Source: Planctomycetota bacterium | GTDB lineage: Bacteria > Planctomycetota > J058 | Assembly: GCA_023954375.1 (NCBI GenBank) | Contig: JAMLIC010000002.1 | Location: 248,001-312,000 of the forward strand | DNA length: 64,000 nt | Reading direction: 5' to 3' | Shown here: positions 45,319-54,300 of the stretch, piece after piece | Numbering within the stretch: the first letter of the stretch is position 1 | Layout of the letters: the number at the start of each line of letters is the position of its first letter | Program-made: the position numbers and the translations under genes | Notes under the pieces: generated by a model | Database searches by the model: none | Seen by the model: the letters and a program-made list of their open reading frames with translations, nothing else | Told to the model about the DNA's origin: nothing

Positions 45319-45873
45319 CTACCGGCGCCGGCGCGAGCCGCCGCTCAGGAGCGCGAGCAGCCCCACGAGCGCGACGCCGATCGCGAGCCCGCCCCCGACG
45401 CCGAGCGCCGCGCCCGCCCCGCCGAGGAGCATCAGCAGGCCGCCGCCCAGCCGGCCGGGGTCGGGCAGGAAGCCCACGGGCGACCTGAACCCCTCGCCGC
45501 ACCCGGGGCACACCTCGTCGGCGACGTCGGCCCGCGCCCCGCAGCGCGGGCAGGTCTGCCGCGCCTCGACCCGCCGCCGCCGCGCCGGCGCGGCGGGCTC
45601 CTCCGGGACGTCGTCCTCTGCGGCCGCCGGGTCGCGCAGGGGCACCCGGACCTCCGCCTGGCACTCCCGGCAGCGCGTCCGCTTGCCCGGCGAGGTGGTC
45701 GTCTCCTGCGTCGCGCCGCACGCCTCGCAGGTCACCTCGCGCCTCGCGTGCGCGACCGCCCGCAGGGGCACGCGCGCCTCCGCGCCGCAGCGGCGGCACG
45801 TGGTCGTCTGGCCCGGCGCGGCCGACGTCGTCACGGGCTGCGCGCAGGCGGGGCACTCGAAGGACCTGGCCAT
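45319..45873 (-). CDS. Triple zinc-ribbon membrane protein
   Basis: The product is 184 residues. There are four CxxC-type pairs (CPACAQ, CRRCG, CEACG, CREC), a linker, then CPRCG and CPGCG, three zinc ribbons in all. One or two transmembrane helices lie at the C-terminus (LGGGLLMLLGGAGAALGVGGGLAIGVALVGLLALL). ATG 45873; TATCCT lies 10 nt upstream. It is probably a structural or regulatory membrane protein; the role is unknown. Confidence 0.65.
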   Translation of the reverse strand: MARSFECPACAQPVTTSAAPGQTTTCRRCGAEARVPLRAVAHARREVTCEACGATQETTTSPGKRTRCRECQAEVRVPLRDPAAAEDDVPEEPAAPARRRRVEARQTCPRCGARADVADEVCPGCGEGFRSPVGFLPDPGRLGGGLLMLLGGAGAALGVGGGLAIGVALVGLLALLSGGSRRRR

Positions 45874-45951
45874 GGCGGCGGCGAGGATACATGGTCACCA
45901 GGTGGCCGTGTCGGCCTCGCGCCCCTCGCCTGCGCGCGGGACACTGGGCGC

Positions 45952-46611
45952 ATGGACGACCGCCTCCGGGGGCTGCGACGTCGGGTCGGCCGAGGTGAGG
46001 CCGGCGCCCGGGCCGCGCTCCTGGCCGAGCGGCTGCGGTCGGGGGACCTCGCCCCGGAGCGGGTCCGCCTGGCCGCGGCGCTCTGGGACCCGGACGCGCG
46101 GGCCGTCTCGCCGGTGCCGCAGCGCCTGCACGAGGCGACCGCGCTCGAGCCGTACGGACGCGCGGCCGTCGAGCGCGCCTGCATCGCGACCGTGCGCCTC
46201 CTCGTGCCCTGCTGGGTCGAGGCGTTCCCGGACGACGAGCGGATCCCGCTGGCCGTCCTCGCGTCGGAGCGCCTCGCGCTCATGCCGCCGGAGGCGCGGG
46301 GCTGGGAGGACGGTCTCCGGCACGTCGGCATGGCCGAGCACGACGCGGCCCGCGCGCTCGAGGCGGGCTACCAGAGCGCGCAGGCCCTCGCCGCCGTCGC
46401 CGTCGACTACACGCACGCCGGCGTGGTCCACGGGAACATGGGCGTCGAGGTCGTCGCCGGGTACGCGCTGGAGTCATTGACCGCGGGCCCGGGCCGGACG
46501 GAACCCGACGCCCGACGTCTCGTGCACGAGGCGATCGCCGCCGACCTCGTCGCGTGGGTCCTCGGCGAGGGCGATCCCCTGCGCGAGCGCGTGGAGGCTG
46601 GCGGCCGGTGA
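45952..46611 (+). CDS. Hypothetical protein, helical
   Basis: The product is 219 residues, soluble, helical (LRGLRRRVGRGEAGARAALLAERLRSGDLAPERVRLAAALWDP). I do not recognise a family. ATG 45952 lies 6 nt after a GACACT hexamer, another candidate leaderless start. The stop overlaps the S1-domain gene by 4 nt, so both are co-expressed. Confidence 0.55.
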   Translation: MDDRLRGLRRRVGRGEAGARAALLAERLRSGDLAPERVRLAAALWDPDARAVSPVPQRLHEATALEPYGRAAVERACIATVRLLVPCWVEAFPDDERIPLAVLASERLALMPPEARGWEDGLRHVGMAEHDAARALEAGYQSAQALAAVAVDYTHAGVVHGNMGVEVVAGYALESLTAGPGRTEPDARRLVHEAIAADLVAWVLGEGDPLRERVEAGGR

Positions 46612-47054
46612 CGTCCGCGGACGAGGAGACGCTGTCCCGGTGGGAGCGGCTGAAGGTCCGCTGGCCGTTCGGTCGCGAGGTCGAGGGCGTCGTCGCCCAT
46701 CACGCCGCCTTCGGCGTGTTCCTCGACCTCGGCGAGGGGCCTCGGATCTGCGGCCTGATCCTCCTGCCCGACCTGGACCTCCCCGCGCCGGTCCGGCCCG
46801 AGCAGCTCCCGCCGCCGGGCTCGCGGCTGCGGGGCCGTGTGTGCGGCTTCCGGGACGCGAACCTCCAGGTCTGGTTGACCCGCCGGCGGTTGCCGCCGCG
46901 GGCGCCGATCGCGCCCGGCGACAGGGTGTGGGCCGGCGGCCTCCGCTTCGGGACCGCCCTCGTGGTCCTGCCGGACGTGATCGTCGCGTGGATGGAGGAC
47001 ACGGGCCGGCGCGAGGTGTTCTCACGCCACGACCTCGTCCGGCGCGACGACTGA
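46608..47054 (+). CDS. S1-like RNA-binding domain protein
   Basis: The product is 148 residues. The segment GREVEGVVAHHAAFGVFLDLGEGPRICGLILLPDL is one S1/OB motif, and RLRGRVCGFRDANLQVWLT continues it. The C-terminal half is a second small beta domain. GTG 46608 overlaps the upstream stop. It likely binds nucleic acid; the partner gene gives no further clue. Confidence 0.6.
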   Translation: MTSADEETLSRWERLKVRWPFGREVEGVVAHHAAFGVFLDLGEGPRICGLILLPDLDLPAPVRPEQLPPPGSRLRGRVCGFRDANLQVWLTRRRLPPRAPIAPGDRVWAGGLRFGTALVVLPDVIVAWMEDTGRREVFSRHDLVRRDD

Positions 47055-47064
47055 GGCGCGGGCG

Positions 47065-47361
47065 CTACCGCTTGCGGCGACCCGCTCCGGACCGCTTGGT
47101 CCCTCGCGGGGTCGCCTGACCGAACACGTCGGCGAGCTTGCGGGCGCGGAGCACCTCGCGCCCCCAGCCCTCGAGCTGGCGAGCCGAGGCGCGCGCGAGC
47201 CGCTCCTGCACGTCGGCAGGAAGAGGAGCGAACTTCTCCTCCAGCTGCCCACGAAGGAGCCTGCGGGTGGTCTCGAGCCCCTGGGCGATCCCCTTGGCGG
47301 CGCCCTGATCGGTCAGCTCCTGCGCCGTGCTCATGACCACCTCGCCCGCCAGCCTGCTCAA
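47065..47361 (-). pseudogene. C-terminal remnant of an Rpn/YhgA-like nuclease
   Basis: The frame encodes 98 residues starting at TTG 47361. MSTAQELTDQGAAKGIAQGLET resembles the Gly/Glu spacer, and FAPLPADVQERLARASARQLEGWGREVL the tail (FGPLPxxVxxRIxxAxxxxLExWxxRVL), of PD-(D/E)XK Rpn family proteins. The nuclease domain is absent and no strong start exists. It directly abuts the atypical gene upstream, so deletion or recombination probably removed the 5' part. Confidence 0.5.
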
Positions 47362-48425
47362 CTCCTGCTCCCGAAGGCGCTCATCGCCCTGCCCGCCTTG
47401 TCCTCGTCCTGAGTCGGAAGGACATGCTCCAGGAGGCGCCGCTTCAACGCGTTGCTCAGGAGCGAGCGGTCCCTCTCACGCCTACTCGAGAACGTCCAGC
47501 CTCCGAAGAGCCGCGCGGCGCCCTCCAGCACCTCCTCGACTGGGTCAGAGACGGACTCGAAGGCCCGTATCAGGACGGGGGTCGGGTACCTCATGAGGAG
47601 TTGCTCGGGTTCCCCTTCATAGCTCGGGTAGCCGCTCCAAGGTCCCTTGCCGCTACCGAACCAAGCCAGGAGAGCGACGAGCCGTTCGTCCTCATCCTCG
47701 TAGGCCTTGGCCAGCGCTGCCTCGACCACGGCCAGGCTCTCTGCGTGACCTTCGTACTTCTCCTCGTGCGCGTCGGGATGGTCGAGCCCCTCTCGCTCCG
47801 CTACGAGGCCGCGCAGGCAAGTGGGCGTCGCGGCCTCCCACCGCTGTCGCGCCCTCTCGTACTCCACTTGCTCGCGACGCTGCTGCTCATCGAGCTCGAG
47901 CGGGCGGGTGACGCCCCGCTCGGCCAGCCAGCTGATGACGCTCATGCCCTCCCTCAGGATGGCGTCGTCCTTCCATGCCTCCCAGCGGATCGATCGGCCG
48001 TGGTGAAGACCGAGCAGAGCCACGACACGCCCCTCGTCGTCGAGGAACTCGAGTGCGTGGTCGCCGTGGCACATGCAGTGCCCTCCCGGCTCCTCCTCGA
48101 TCTCCAGGGCCTCCCGAAGGGAGGTAAGGTCGTCGGGGTCGCTCGTCTCCAGCACGGGGGAGGGCTCTCCATCGAGGTTCAGCAGCTTCCCACCGGCAAC
48201 GCCGACGTCGTACACCCGCGCTCGAACCGCCCGGACAAGGGCTTCTTCAAGGACCCGCTGGCTGGGCGGTGGCGCATTTGACTCGAGGTACGCCAGCGTG
48301 GTGGCGTCCACGAGCATTGTCCCGCCGTCCGGTCGTTTGATCACCGTGAACCCACCATCGTGCGGCGATGGGTCGTGCGCGCGGACGAAGCCCAACCACG
48401 AAGCGAGCTTGCGGAAGAGTTGCAC
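47358..48425 (-). CDS. Hypothetical protein of atypical composition
   Basis: The product is 355 residues. The DNA is clearly less GC-rich than the rest of the window and uses more A/T-ending codons. A central motif, GHCMCHGDHALEFLDDEGRV, is followed by LLGLHHGRSIRWEAWKDDA; I recall this block in uncharacterised proteins but know no function. The C-terminal half is helical with EDEDERLVALLAWFGSG. GTG 48425 is the only reasonable start. The composition and the tRNA nearby suggest horizontal origin. Confidence 0.6.
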   Translation of the reverse strand: MQLFRKLASWLGFVRAHDPSPHDGGFTVIKRPDGGTMLVDATTLAYLESNAPPPSQRVLEEALVRAVRARVYDVGVAGGKLLNLDGEPSPVLETSDPDDLTSLREALEIEEEPGGHCMCHGDHALEFLDDEGRVVALLGLHHGRSIRWEAWKDDAILREGMSVISWLAERGVTRPLELDEQQRREQVEYERARQRWEAATPTCLRGLVAEREGLDHPDAHEEKYEGHAESLAVVEAALAKAYEDEDERLVALLAWFGSGKGPWSGYPSYEGEPEQLLMRYPTPVLIRAFESVSDPVEEVLEGAARLFGGWTFSSRRERDRSLLSNALKRRLLEHVLPTQDEDKAGRAMSAFGSRS

Positions 48426-48828
48426 ACTGCCCTCGCCCGCATCCAGGCACGTCAGGGGACGAACGGCAAGTCGGTCGCCGCCTAGGTCACATGGGAAAGC
48501 ACCGGAGTGTGGTCGAGGCCCTCATGTGGGTAGCCCCGCCCGTCGATGTCCTGCGTGCAAGCACGAGGTCCCCAACGTCTCGGGGTGCCGGTCGCTGGCT
48601 CGCGCGCGTCTCCGCCAGCGGACCGATACGTCCGGCGCGGCTGCGCCGATACCTCCTCGCCGGTCGGTGCCCGGCGGGTCGCATCGGCGGTGCGCCGAGC
48701 ACGCGGCGGCGGTGACGTCGGGCACCTGGATCGTGTCGGGGGCGGGCCTGGGCCATGAAAGAGGCTGCGCTGAAGCCTGCAGGACCGGTGACAACCGCGC
48801 GGGGCCGTGTCACTCACCCGGAAGCGAA
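48426..48828. other. 403-bp gap between atypical gene and tRNA terminator, no gene recognised
   Basis: Short frames exist on both strands, but none looks like protein or has a ribosome site. It belongs to the compositionally distinct patch next to the tRNA. Confidence 0.5.
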
Positions 48829-48861
48829 GAAGCCCGCAAGCCGTGCTGGCTCGCGGGCTTC
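48829..48861 (-). terminator. Intrinsic terminator of the tRNA gene
   Basis: Arms 48829-48842 and 48848-48861 form a 14-bp stem with one G-U pair and a 5-nt loop. On the minus strand it is followed by a T-rich TTCGCTT. It begins 8 nt after the tRNA 3' end. Confidence 0.8.
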
Positions 48862-48868
48862 TCTCTCA

Positions 48869-48942
48869 TAGCGACGGGCGGACTTGAACCGCCGACCTAC
48901 GGCTTATGAAGCCGCCGCTCTAACCGACTGAGCTACGTCGCC
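48869..48942 (-). tRNA. tRNA-Met (CAT), elongator type
   Basis: A 74-nt cloverleaf on the minus strand: acceptor GGCGACG pairing with CGTCGCT, D-arm GCTCAGTCGGTTAGAGC, anticodon stem-loop GGCTT-CAT-AAGCC, T-arm with GGTTCAAGTCC, discriminator A. There is no encoded CCA. CAT could also be a lysidine-modified tRNA-Ile; the first pair is G-U rather than an initiator mismatch. Confidence 0.93.
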
Positions 48943-48977
48943 GAACGGGGCCGATCTTATCGCGGCGTCCGCGGCGG

Positions 48978-49415
48978 TCAACCGCTCGGGCCCCCCCGCC
49001 GGACGGAGCGGGCGAGGGCGTCGAGGACCATGGCCTCGACGACGTGGCCGGCGACGTGGGTGAGGAAGAGCGTGACCACGAGCGAGATCGGCTCGACGCC
49101 GAGGACCGCGCCGAGGGCGGCGGCGACGAACAGGAGCGCGATGCGGATCGGCCACAGGCCCATGGTGAGGCCCATGAGCGCGCCGCCCGAGCGGTCGAAG
49201 GCGAACAGGGCGCCGAAGACCCAGGTGGCCGTGATCAGGAGGCCGGTGATCCCGCCGATCGCCACGCCCATGCCGGCGGCGGGATGCGCCGTGGCGAAGA
49301 GGGCGGCGGAGACGATGCCCGCGACGCCCAGGGGGATCGCCAGGCCGAGGAGCGCCCGGCGGACGATCCGCACGCGCTCACCCGGCGGGACCTTCGGCGG
49401 CGTGACCGGGCTCAT
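48978..49415 (-). CDS. Four-helix membrane protein
   Basis: The product is 145 residues with four hydrophobic segments (ALLGLAIPLGVAGIVSAALFAT, GVAIGGITGLLITATWVFGALFAF, ALLFVAAALGAVLGV, LVVTLFLTHVAGHVVEAMVL). Size and layout resemble AtpI-like small membrane proteins, but no ATP synthase genes are nearby, so the family is not assigned. ATG 49415 is 13 nt after the selenoprotein gene, last in the lgt operon. Confidence 0.5.
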   Translation of the reverse strand: MSPVTPPKVPPGERVRIVRRALLGLAIPLGVAGIVSAALFATAHPAAGMGVAIGGITGLLITATWVFGALFAFDRSGGALMGLTMGLWPIRIALLFVAAALGAVLGVEPISLVVTLFLTHVAGHVVEAMVLDALARSVRRGGPSG

Positions 49416-49428
49416 GGCGCGCCCCCCC

Positions 49429-49776
49429 TCACCCGAGCAGCGCCCGCAAGGCGCCCTCGTCCGAGCCCACGACGGCGCGGCCGCCGCGGACCGTCACCGG
49501 GCGACGCAGGAGGTTGTTGTCCAGGAGCGCCGCCTCGAGCAGGTCCTCGCGCGACGGCGGAACGGCCTTCCACCCGCGCTCCTTGGCGACCGCGTGGCGG
49601 GTGTTGAGGACGTCCGCCGGCGACGACACGGCCGAGAGGATCTCCTCCACCTCCTCCCGCGTGAGCGGGGCCCTGGCGTAGTTGCGCTCGATCACGTCCG
49701 GGGCCAGGGTGCGCACGAGACCTCGCGCGCCACGGCAGCCCGTTCACGTGCTCTTCCAGTAGAGCTTCGTCGTCAC
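49429..49776 (-). CDS. Predicted selenoprotein, ArsC/Spx-like thioredoxin fold (UxxC)
   Basis: From GTG 49776 the frame reads VTTKLYWKST, then TGA (49744-49746), then TGCRGARGLVRTLAP and on without interruption to TGA at 49429. That gives 115 residues, the normal ArsC/Spx-like length. The TGA falls exactly where the first Cys of the redox motif CxxCR is expected, giving UTGCR. After it come the family blocks ERNYARAPLT, DVLNTRHAVAKERGWK and NNLLRRPVTVRGGRAVVG. A SECIS-like hairpin follows the TGA. The start overlaps the DUF423 stop (GTGA), which argues that translation really begins upstream of the TGA. Calling the gene from GTG 49716 would drop the active site. The protein is a likely thiol/selenol oxidoreductase; arsenate as substrate is not implied. 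Confidence 0.85.
49709..49733 (-). promoter_or_regulatory. Bacterial SECIS element
   Basis: Starting 10 nt after the in-frame UGA, the RNA folds into a 10-bp stem with one bulged G and a GGUC tetraloop closed by A-U. The apical AGGUCU is the same as in the E. coli fdhF SECIS loop, where G and U contact SelB. It begins 20 nt after the UGA, against 17 in fdhF. This is within the usual spacing for bacterial selenocysteine insertion. Confidence 0.75.
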
Positions 49777-50222
49777 GCGCGCCCCTCCGCCGGCGCCCCC
49801 ACCGGAGCCCCCCCAGGAGTGATGGCCGCCCGGCCGGCCAGCGCCAGCGCCCCCCAGCCGACCATGAACCCGAGCCCGCCGAGCGGCGTGATCATCCCGA
49901 GCGCCCGCGCGCCGGTGACGCCCATCACCACGAGGCTCCCCGTGAACAGCACGGCGCCCGCGACGAAGCCGACGCCGGCGACGGTCGCCGCGCGCGTCGG
50001 GGCCCGCGAGGCCGCCCAGGCGACCGCCAGGAGGGCGACCGCGTGGTAGGCCGCGTAGCGCACGCCGACCTCGTACCAGCCCTCGACCTTCGCCGGCGCC
50101 TCGCCGATCCGCTCCGCCACGTGGGCGAAGTGGGGCCGGAGCCCGTGGGCGCCGAACGCGCCCAGCGCCACGGCCAGCAGGCCCACCAGACAGCCGGCGA
50201 CCCACCACCCGCGCGCGCTCAC
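49773..50222 (-). CDS. DUF423 family membrane protein
   Basis: The product is 149 residues with about four transmembrane helices. Family motifs are LGAFGAHGL, YHAVALLAVAWA, GSLVVMGVTGARALGMITPLGGLGFMVGW. The role is unknown in all bacteria studied. GTG 50222 follows the lgt stop by 1 nt and its own stop overlaps the selenoprotein start. Confidence 0.88.
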   Translation of the reverse strand: MSARGWWVAGCLVGLLAVALGAFGAHGLRPHFAHVAERIGEAPAKVEGWYEVGVRYAAYHAVALLAVAWAASRAPTRAATVAGVGFVAGAVLFTGSLVVMGVTGARALGMITPLGGLGFMVGWGALALAGRAAITPGGAPVGAPAEGRA

Positions 50223-50223
50223 G

Positions 50224-51243
50224 TCAGGTGCCCTCCTGCGCCGGGCCCGCGTCGGTCCGAGGGGCCTCCGCCGCCGGGGCGTCCGGCGCGGCGGCGGCCG
50301 CAGGGGCCGCCGGGGCCGCGTCCAACTTCACAGGCCGCTCGAGCGCCAGCGGGTCCTTGCCCTCGGCGACGAGGCGATCCCACTCGCGGCGGCCGCGGAG
50401 GTAGAGGACCACGAAGGCGATGATCGCCGGCGGGAGGACGAGCGCGCTGATGAACTGGCTCGTGGACATCGTCACGCCGCCGATCGAGTAGACGCCGCGG
50501 ACGAGGTCGCCGCGGGTCATCTCCACGAGGAAGCGGCCGATCGGGTAGAGCACGAACAGGAGCGCCGCCAGCGCCCCCGGCGCGCGCATGAGGGGCTTGC
50601 GCAGGGCGATCAGGAGCCCCGCGATCGTCAGGCACTTGATCGTCATGAGCGGCTGGCTGGGGAGCAGCGGCACGCCCAGGTAGCCCGGCCCGACGAGGGC
50701 GTTCTCGTCGGTGAACGTGAGCGCGTACCAGGGGATGTGGTCCATGACCACGGGGTTGTGCAGCTCGAACCACCCCGGCCCCTTGGTGGCCAGGACCTGC
50801 TGGACCTGCTCCTCGAGCAGGATCATGCGCCCGTGGTCGTCGCCCGCCATGAGGCAGCCGATGCGGCCGATCCCCAGGCCGAGCATCGCGGCCGGCGCCA
50901 GCAGGTCGCACGTGCGCAGCACGGGGAAGCCGTAGTGGCGCATGCGCCAGATCGCCACGACGGTCGCGGCGATGAAGCCGCCGTACCAGACGAGGCCGCC
51001 CTCCCAGATGGCGAAGATCCGCCACAGGCCGCGCTCGGAGTAGAGCTCCCAGTTGTGGATGACGAACTGCAGGCGCGAGCCGATGAGCCCGGCCAGGAAG
51101 ACCTCGACCGCGAGCGAGGCCACGTCCTCGGGGTCGAGGCGCAGCCGAGGCGCGTCGCGCCGCACCCACCACAGACCCGCGAGCACGCCCAGCAGCACCA
51201 TCACGCCGAAGGTGTGGATCGGGCCGATGAGGATGGGATGCAC
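50224..51243 (-). CDS. lgt: Prolipoprotein diacylglyceryl transferase
   Basis: The product is 339 residues with seven membrane helices. Signature stretches are EGGLVWYGGFI, LGIGRIGCLMAGDDHGR (the Lgt signature region) and YPIGRFLVEMTRGD. A Pro/Ala-rich cytoplasmic tail of about 35 residues is extra. Lgt transfers diacylglyceryl from phosphatidylglycerol to the lipobox Cys. GTG 51243 (VHPILIGPIHTFG) is chosen: homologues begin MHP, and GGAGG lies upstream. The longer ATG at 51288 coincides with a TACCAT -10-like hexamer. The window's lipoproteins would be substrates. Confidence 0.93.
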   Translation of the reverse strand: MHPILIGPIHTFGVMVLLGVLAGLWWVRRDAPRLRLDPEDVASLAVEVFLAGLIGSRLQFVIHNWELYSERGLWRIFAIWEGGLVWYGGFIAATVVAIWRMRHYGFPVLRTCDLLAPAAMLGLGIGRIGCLMAGDDHGRMILLEEQVQQVLATKGPGWFELHNPVVMDHIPWYALTFTDENALVGPGYLGVPLLPSQPLMTIKCLTIAGLLIALRKPLMRAPGALAALLFVLYPIGRFLVEMTRGDLVRGVYSIGGVTMSTSQFISALVLPPAIIAFVVLYLRGRREWDRLVAEGKDPLALERPVKLDAAPAAPAAAAAPDAPAAEAPRTDAGPAQEGT

Positions 51244-51322
51244 CTGGGGAGGCCTCCGGAGCCGCGGCGCCGCCGCGAGCACCACCATGGTAACCGCGCG
51301 TCGTCGCGCGTGAGGCCAGCGC

Positions 51323-54300
51323 TCAGCCGCGCGCCTCGACCCCCGCGCCCAGGAGGCCCAGGGCGGCCAGGGCCAGGAGCGCCAGCGCGACCCCGGCCGG
51401 CGGCGGCGAGGGCGGCGCCCCGCCGCCAGCCTCCCGCACCTCCTCCTCCGTCATCCTCAGGCCGCTGACCTGCGCCCCGACCGCCTCAGTCGCCGCCTCC
51501 TGCGCCGGCGCGGCGTGCCACCCGGCCTTGTCGGCCTGCCGGCGGGCCAGGGCCTCGGCGACGGTCCGGCCCGAGGCCCGCTCGATCCGCTCGACGGCCC
51601 GGGCCAGGGCGTCGGCCGGCACGGCCTCCAGCCGCTCGGCCTCGACCCGGACGAACTCGGTCAGCTCCGGGTGGTCGCAGGTCAGGTGGTCGCACGAGAC
51701 GTCGTGGCGCTCGACGCCCTCGACGAACGCCTCGACGAGCGCCCGGCGCGTCGCGTCGTCGGGGGCCCAGCGCCCCTTGCGCACCACCTCGAGCAGGCGC
51801 GCGGCGATCGCCTGCCGCGCGTGCGGCGACTCGCGCTCGAAGAAGGCCTCGAGCCCGAGCCCGTGGCGGTCCTCGACCCACACCTCGTGCACCTCCTGCC
51901 ACTTGGCCGGGCCGACCGCCTCCGGGTAGACGACCTCCCAGCCCCACAGGTGCTCGACGCCCTTCCACACGTGGCGCGCGCCCGAGTAGCCCTCCTCCAT
52001 GACGGCGCGCATCCAGTCGGGGCTCAGGTAGCGCGAGCGCAGCTCCTGGCCCATGAAGCGCTCGAGCGTCACGTGCTCCTCGCGCCCGGGCCGGCGCAGG
52101 TCGGTCACGTAGAAGGGCGGGCTCCGCCCGCCGTCGACGCGCCGCACCCCGAGCGCGATCGACCCGCCGTAGGAGAAGTAGTCGTCGTTGTCGAGCGTGG
52201 CGTAGAGCGAGCTGGCCCGCGTGTGGACGATCGCCTCCGTGCCGCGCAGCGCGGCGCGGAACTCGGCCTCCATGGGCTCGCCCCACTGCCCGCCGCCGTA
52301 GCCGTGGCCCATGCGCCGGATCCACGTCTCGGCCACCTGCGCCTCGGTGTCCCAGCTCCCGCTCGCGCCGGCCATCGCGGCGACCTTGCTGTCGTGCTTC
52401 CCCGTCGGCTCCGCCCACACGCGCACGAGGGCCCGCGCCCGCGCCCGGTCCTCGCTCATCCCCGCGGCCACCAGGTCCGCCGTCAGCGCGGCAGCGTTCG
52501 CGGCGATCGGGTTGTCGGGCTCCGGACTCGCGGCCGCCAGGCGCACGGCCTCGTCGAACAGCTCGACGAGGACGGGGAACGTGTCGCGGTAGAGGCTCGT
52601 CGCGTGCAGCACGACGTCGACCCGCGGCCGGCCGAGCGCCTCGCGCGGCACGAGCTCGAGCCCGCGGACCCGCCCCTGGCGGTCCCGCACGCAGCGCACG
52701 CCCAGGAGCGCCAGCGCCTGCGCCTCCTGCACACCGGCGTGGCGGATCGTCTCGACGCCCCACACCTGCAGGGCGAGCCGCCGCGGCGCCTGGCCGCGCT
52801 CGGCCGTCAGCCGCTCGACGAGGCGCCCCGCCAGGTCGGCGCCGAGCGCCTCCTGCCGCGGGCCGGGGACGGTGCGCGGGTCGAAGGCGAAGAAGTCCTT
52901 GCCGGTGGGCACGGCGGCCGGGTCGCGCAGGGGGTCGTTGCCGGGCCCGGGCGCGACGAAGCCGCCGGCGAGACCGCGCGCCAGCGACCCGAGCTCGCTC
53001 GGGCCGCAGGCGACGAGGTTCGCGCGCGTCATCGAGGCGACCGCCGCGCCGTGCGCCTCCTCGATCAGCGCCACGAAGCCGTCCAGGCGCTCGCCCTCGG
53101 GCGAGCGGCCGAACGTGTGCAGGCCCAGCGGCACCGTCCGCGCGCGCGTCTCCTCGAGGTGGTCCTCGAGGGCGGCCACCCGCGCCTGCGCGTCCGCCTC
53201 GAAGGCCCCGTCCTCGCCCCGGCGCCAGCCCACGTCGCCCAGGTCCACGTCGAGGCCCCGCCGGATGACCTCGGCCTCGAGCTCGGCCAGGACCTCCGCT
53301 CGCTGGCCGTCGGGCGCGGCGCGCCACTCGATCGTCCGCTCGCGCAGGGCCGCCAGCTCCGGGGCCAGGCCGCTCGTCCCGAGGGCTGGCGTCAGGTGGT
53401 CGACGACCACGGCGGCGCCCCGGCGCTTGGCGACGATCCCCTCGCCTACGTCGTCGACGATGTAGGGGTAGAGGATCGGCAGGTGCCCGGCGAGCACCTC
53501 GCCCGGGTCGTCGCCCGAGAGCCCCGACTCCTTGCCCGAGAGCCACTCGTGCGTGCCGTGCGTCCCCAGGTGGATGACCGCGTGCGCGTCGAACGCCCTT
53601 TGCAGCCACAGGTAGGCGGCCACGTACTGGTGGTGCGGGGGCAGGTCCTGCCGCTGGTAGAGGGCCGCCAGGTCCTGCGTGCGGGCCCGGTCGGGCTGCG
53701 GCAGGAGGACGACGTTGCCGCGGCGCACGACGGGCAGGATGAGCCGCCCGTCCCTCGCCATGATCTCGGCCGCTGTCGGCGGCCCCCAGTGGTCGACGAC
53801 GGCCCGCTGGAAGGCGCGCGGCGTCGCCGCGAACCACGCCTCGTAGGTGGCGAGCGGGATGCTCACAACGTCGCCCGTCGCGAGCAGCCGGTCGAGCTCG
53901 CCCGGCGCCCAGCGGGCGACGTTGCGGCCCTTCGCGATGACCTCGTCGCCGACCGTCGCGTCGCCGTCCGTCGGGCCGACGTCGAGCCCGCGCCCGCGCA
54001 GGTCGGCCAGGATCGTGGGGATGCTGCGGATCACGTTGAGGTAGCTGGCGCCGACGTTGTGCTTGCCCGGCGGGTAGTTCCAGTAGAGGAGCGCCACGCG
54101 GCGCTCGCCCGGCGGCGTCGCGCGCAGCCGCGCCCAGGCGGCGGCGCGGTCGGCCAGCCGCTCGACGCGCTCGGGGATCGCCTCGTAGCGGCCGCGGCCG
54201 CCCGGCGCGAGCGCGGCCACGACCGTGTGCGGCGCGAGGCCCGAGAGCTCCGGCACGGCGAGCTGCCAGGCGACCTCGCCCGTGGTCAGCCCCTGCGTGG

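Noticed and set aside
48482..48828. Several 70-115 residue frames on both strands
   Set aside because: No ribosome site, skewed composition and no motif; left as a gene-free gap.
48840..48909. Reading frame ending in GGLEPPTYGL
   Set aside because: This is the usual artefact of translating across a tRNA gene, here tRNA-Met.
49429..49716. Short 95-residue protein starting at GTG 49716
   Set aside because: It lacks the redox motif and first strand of the fold. The in-frame TGA with a SECIS-like hairpin and the overlapping GTG 49776 explain the gene better.
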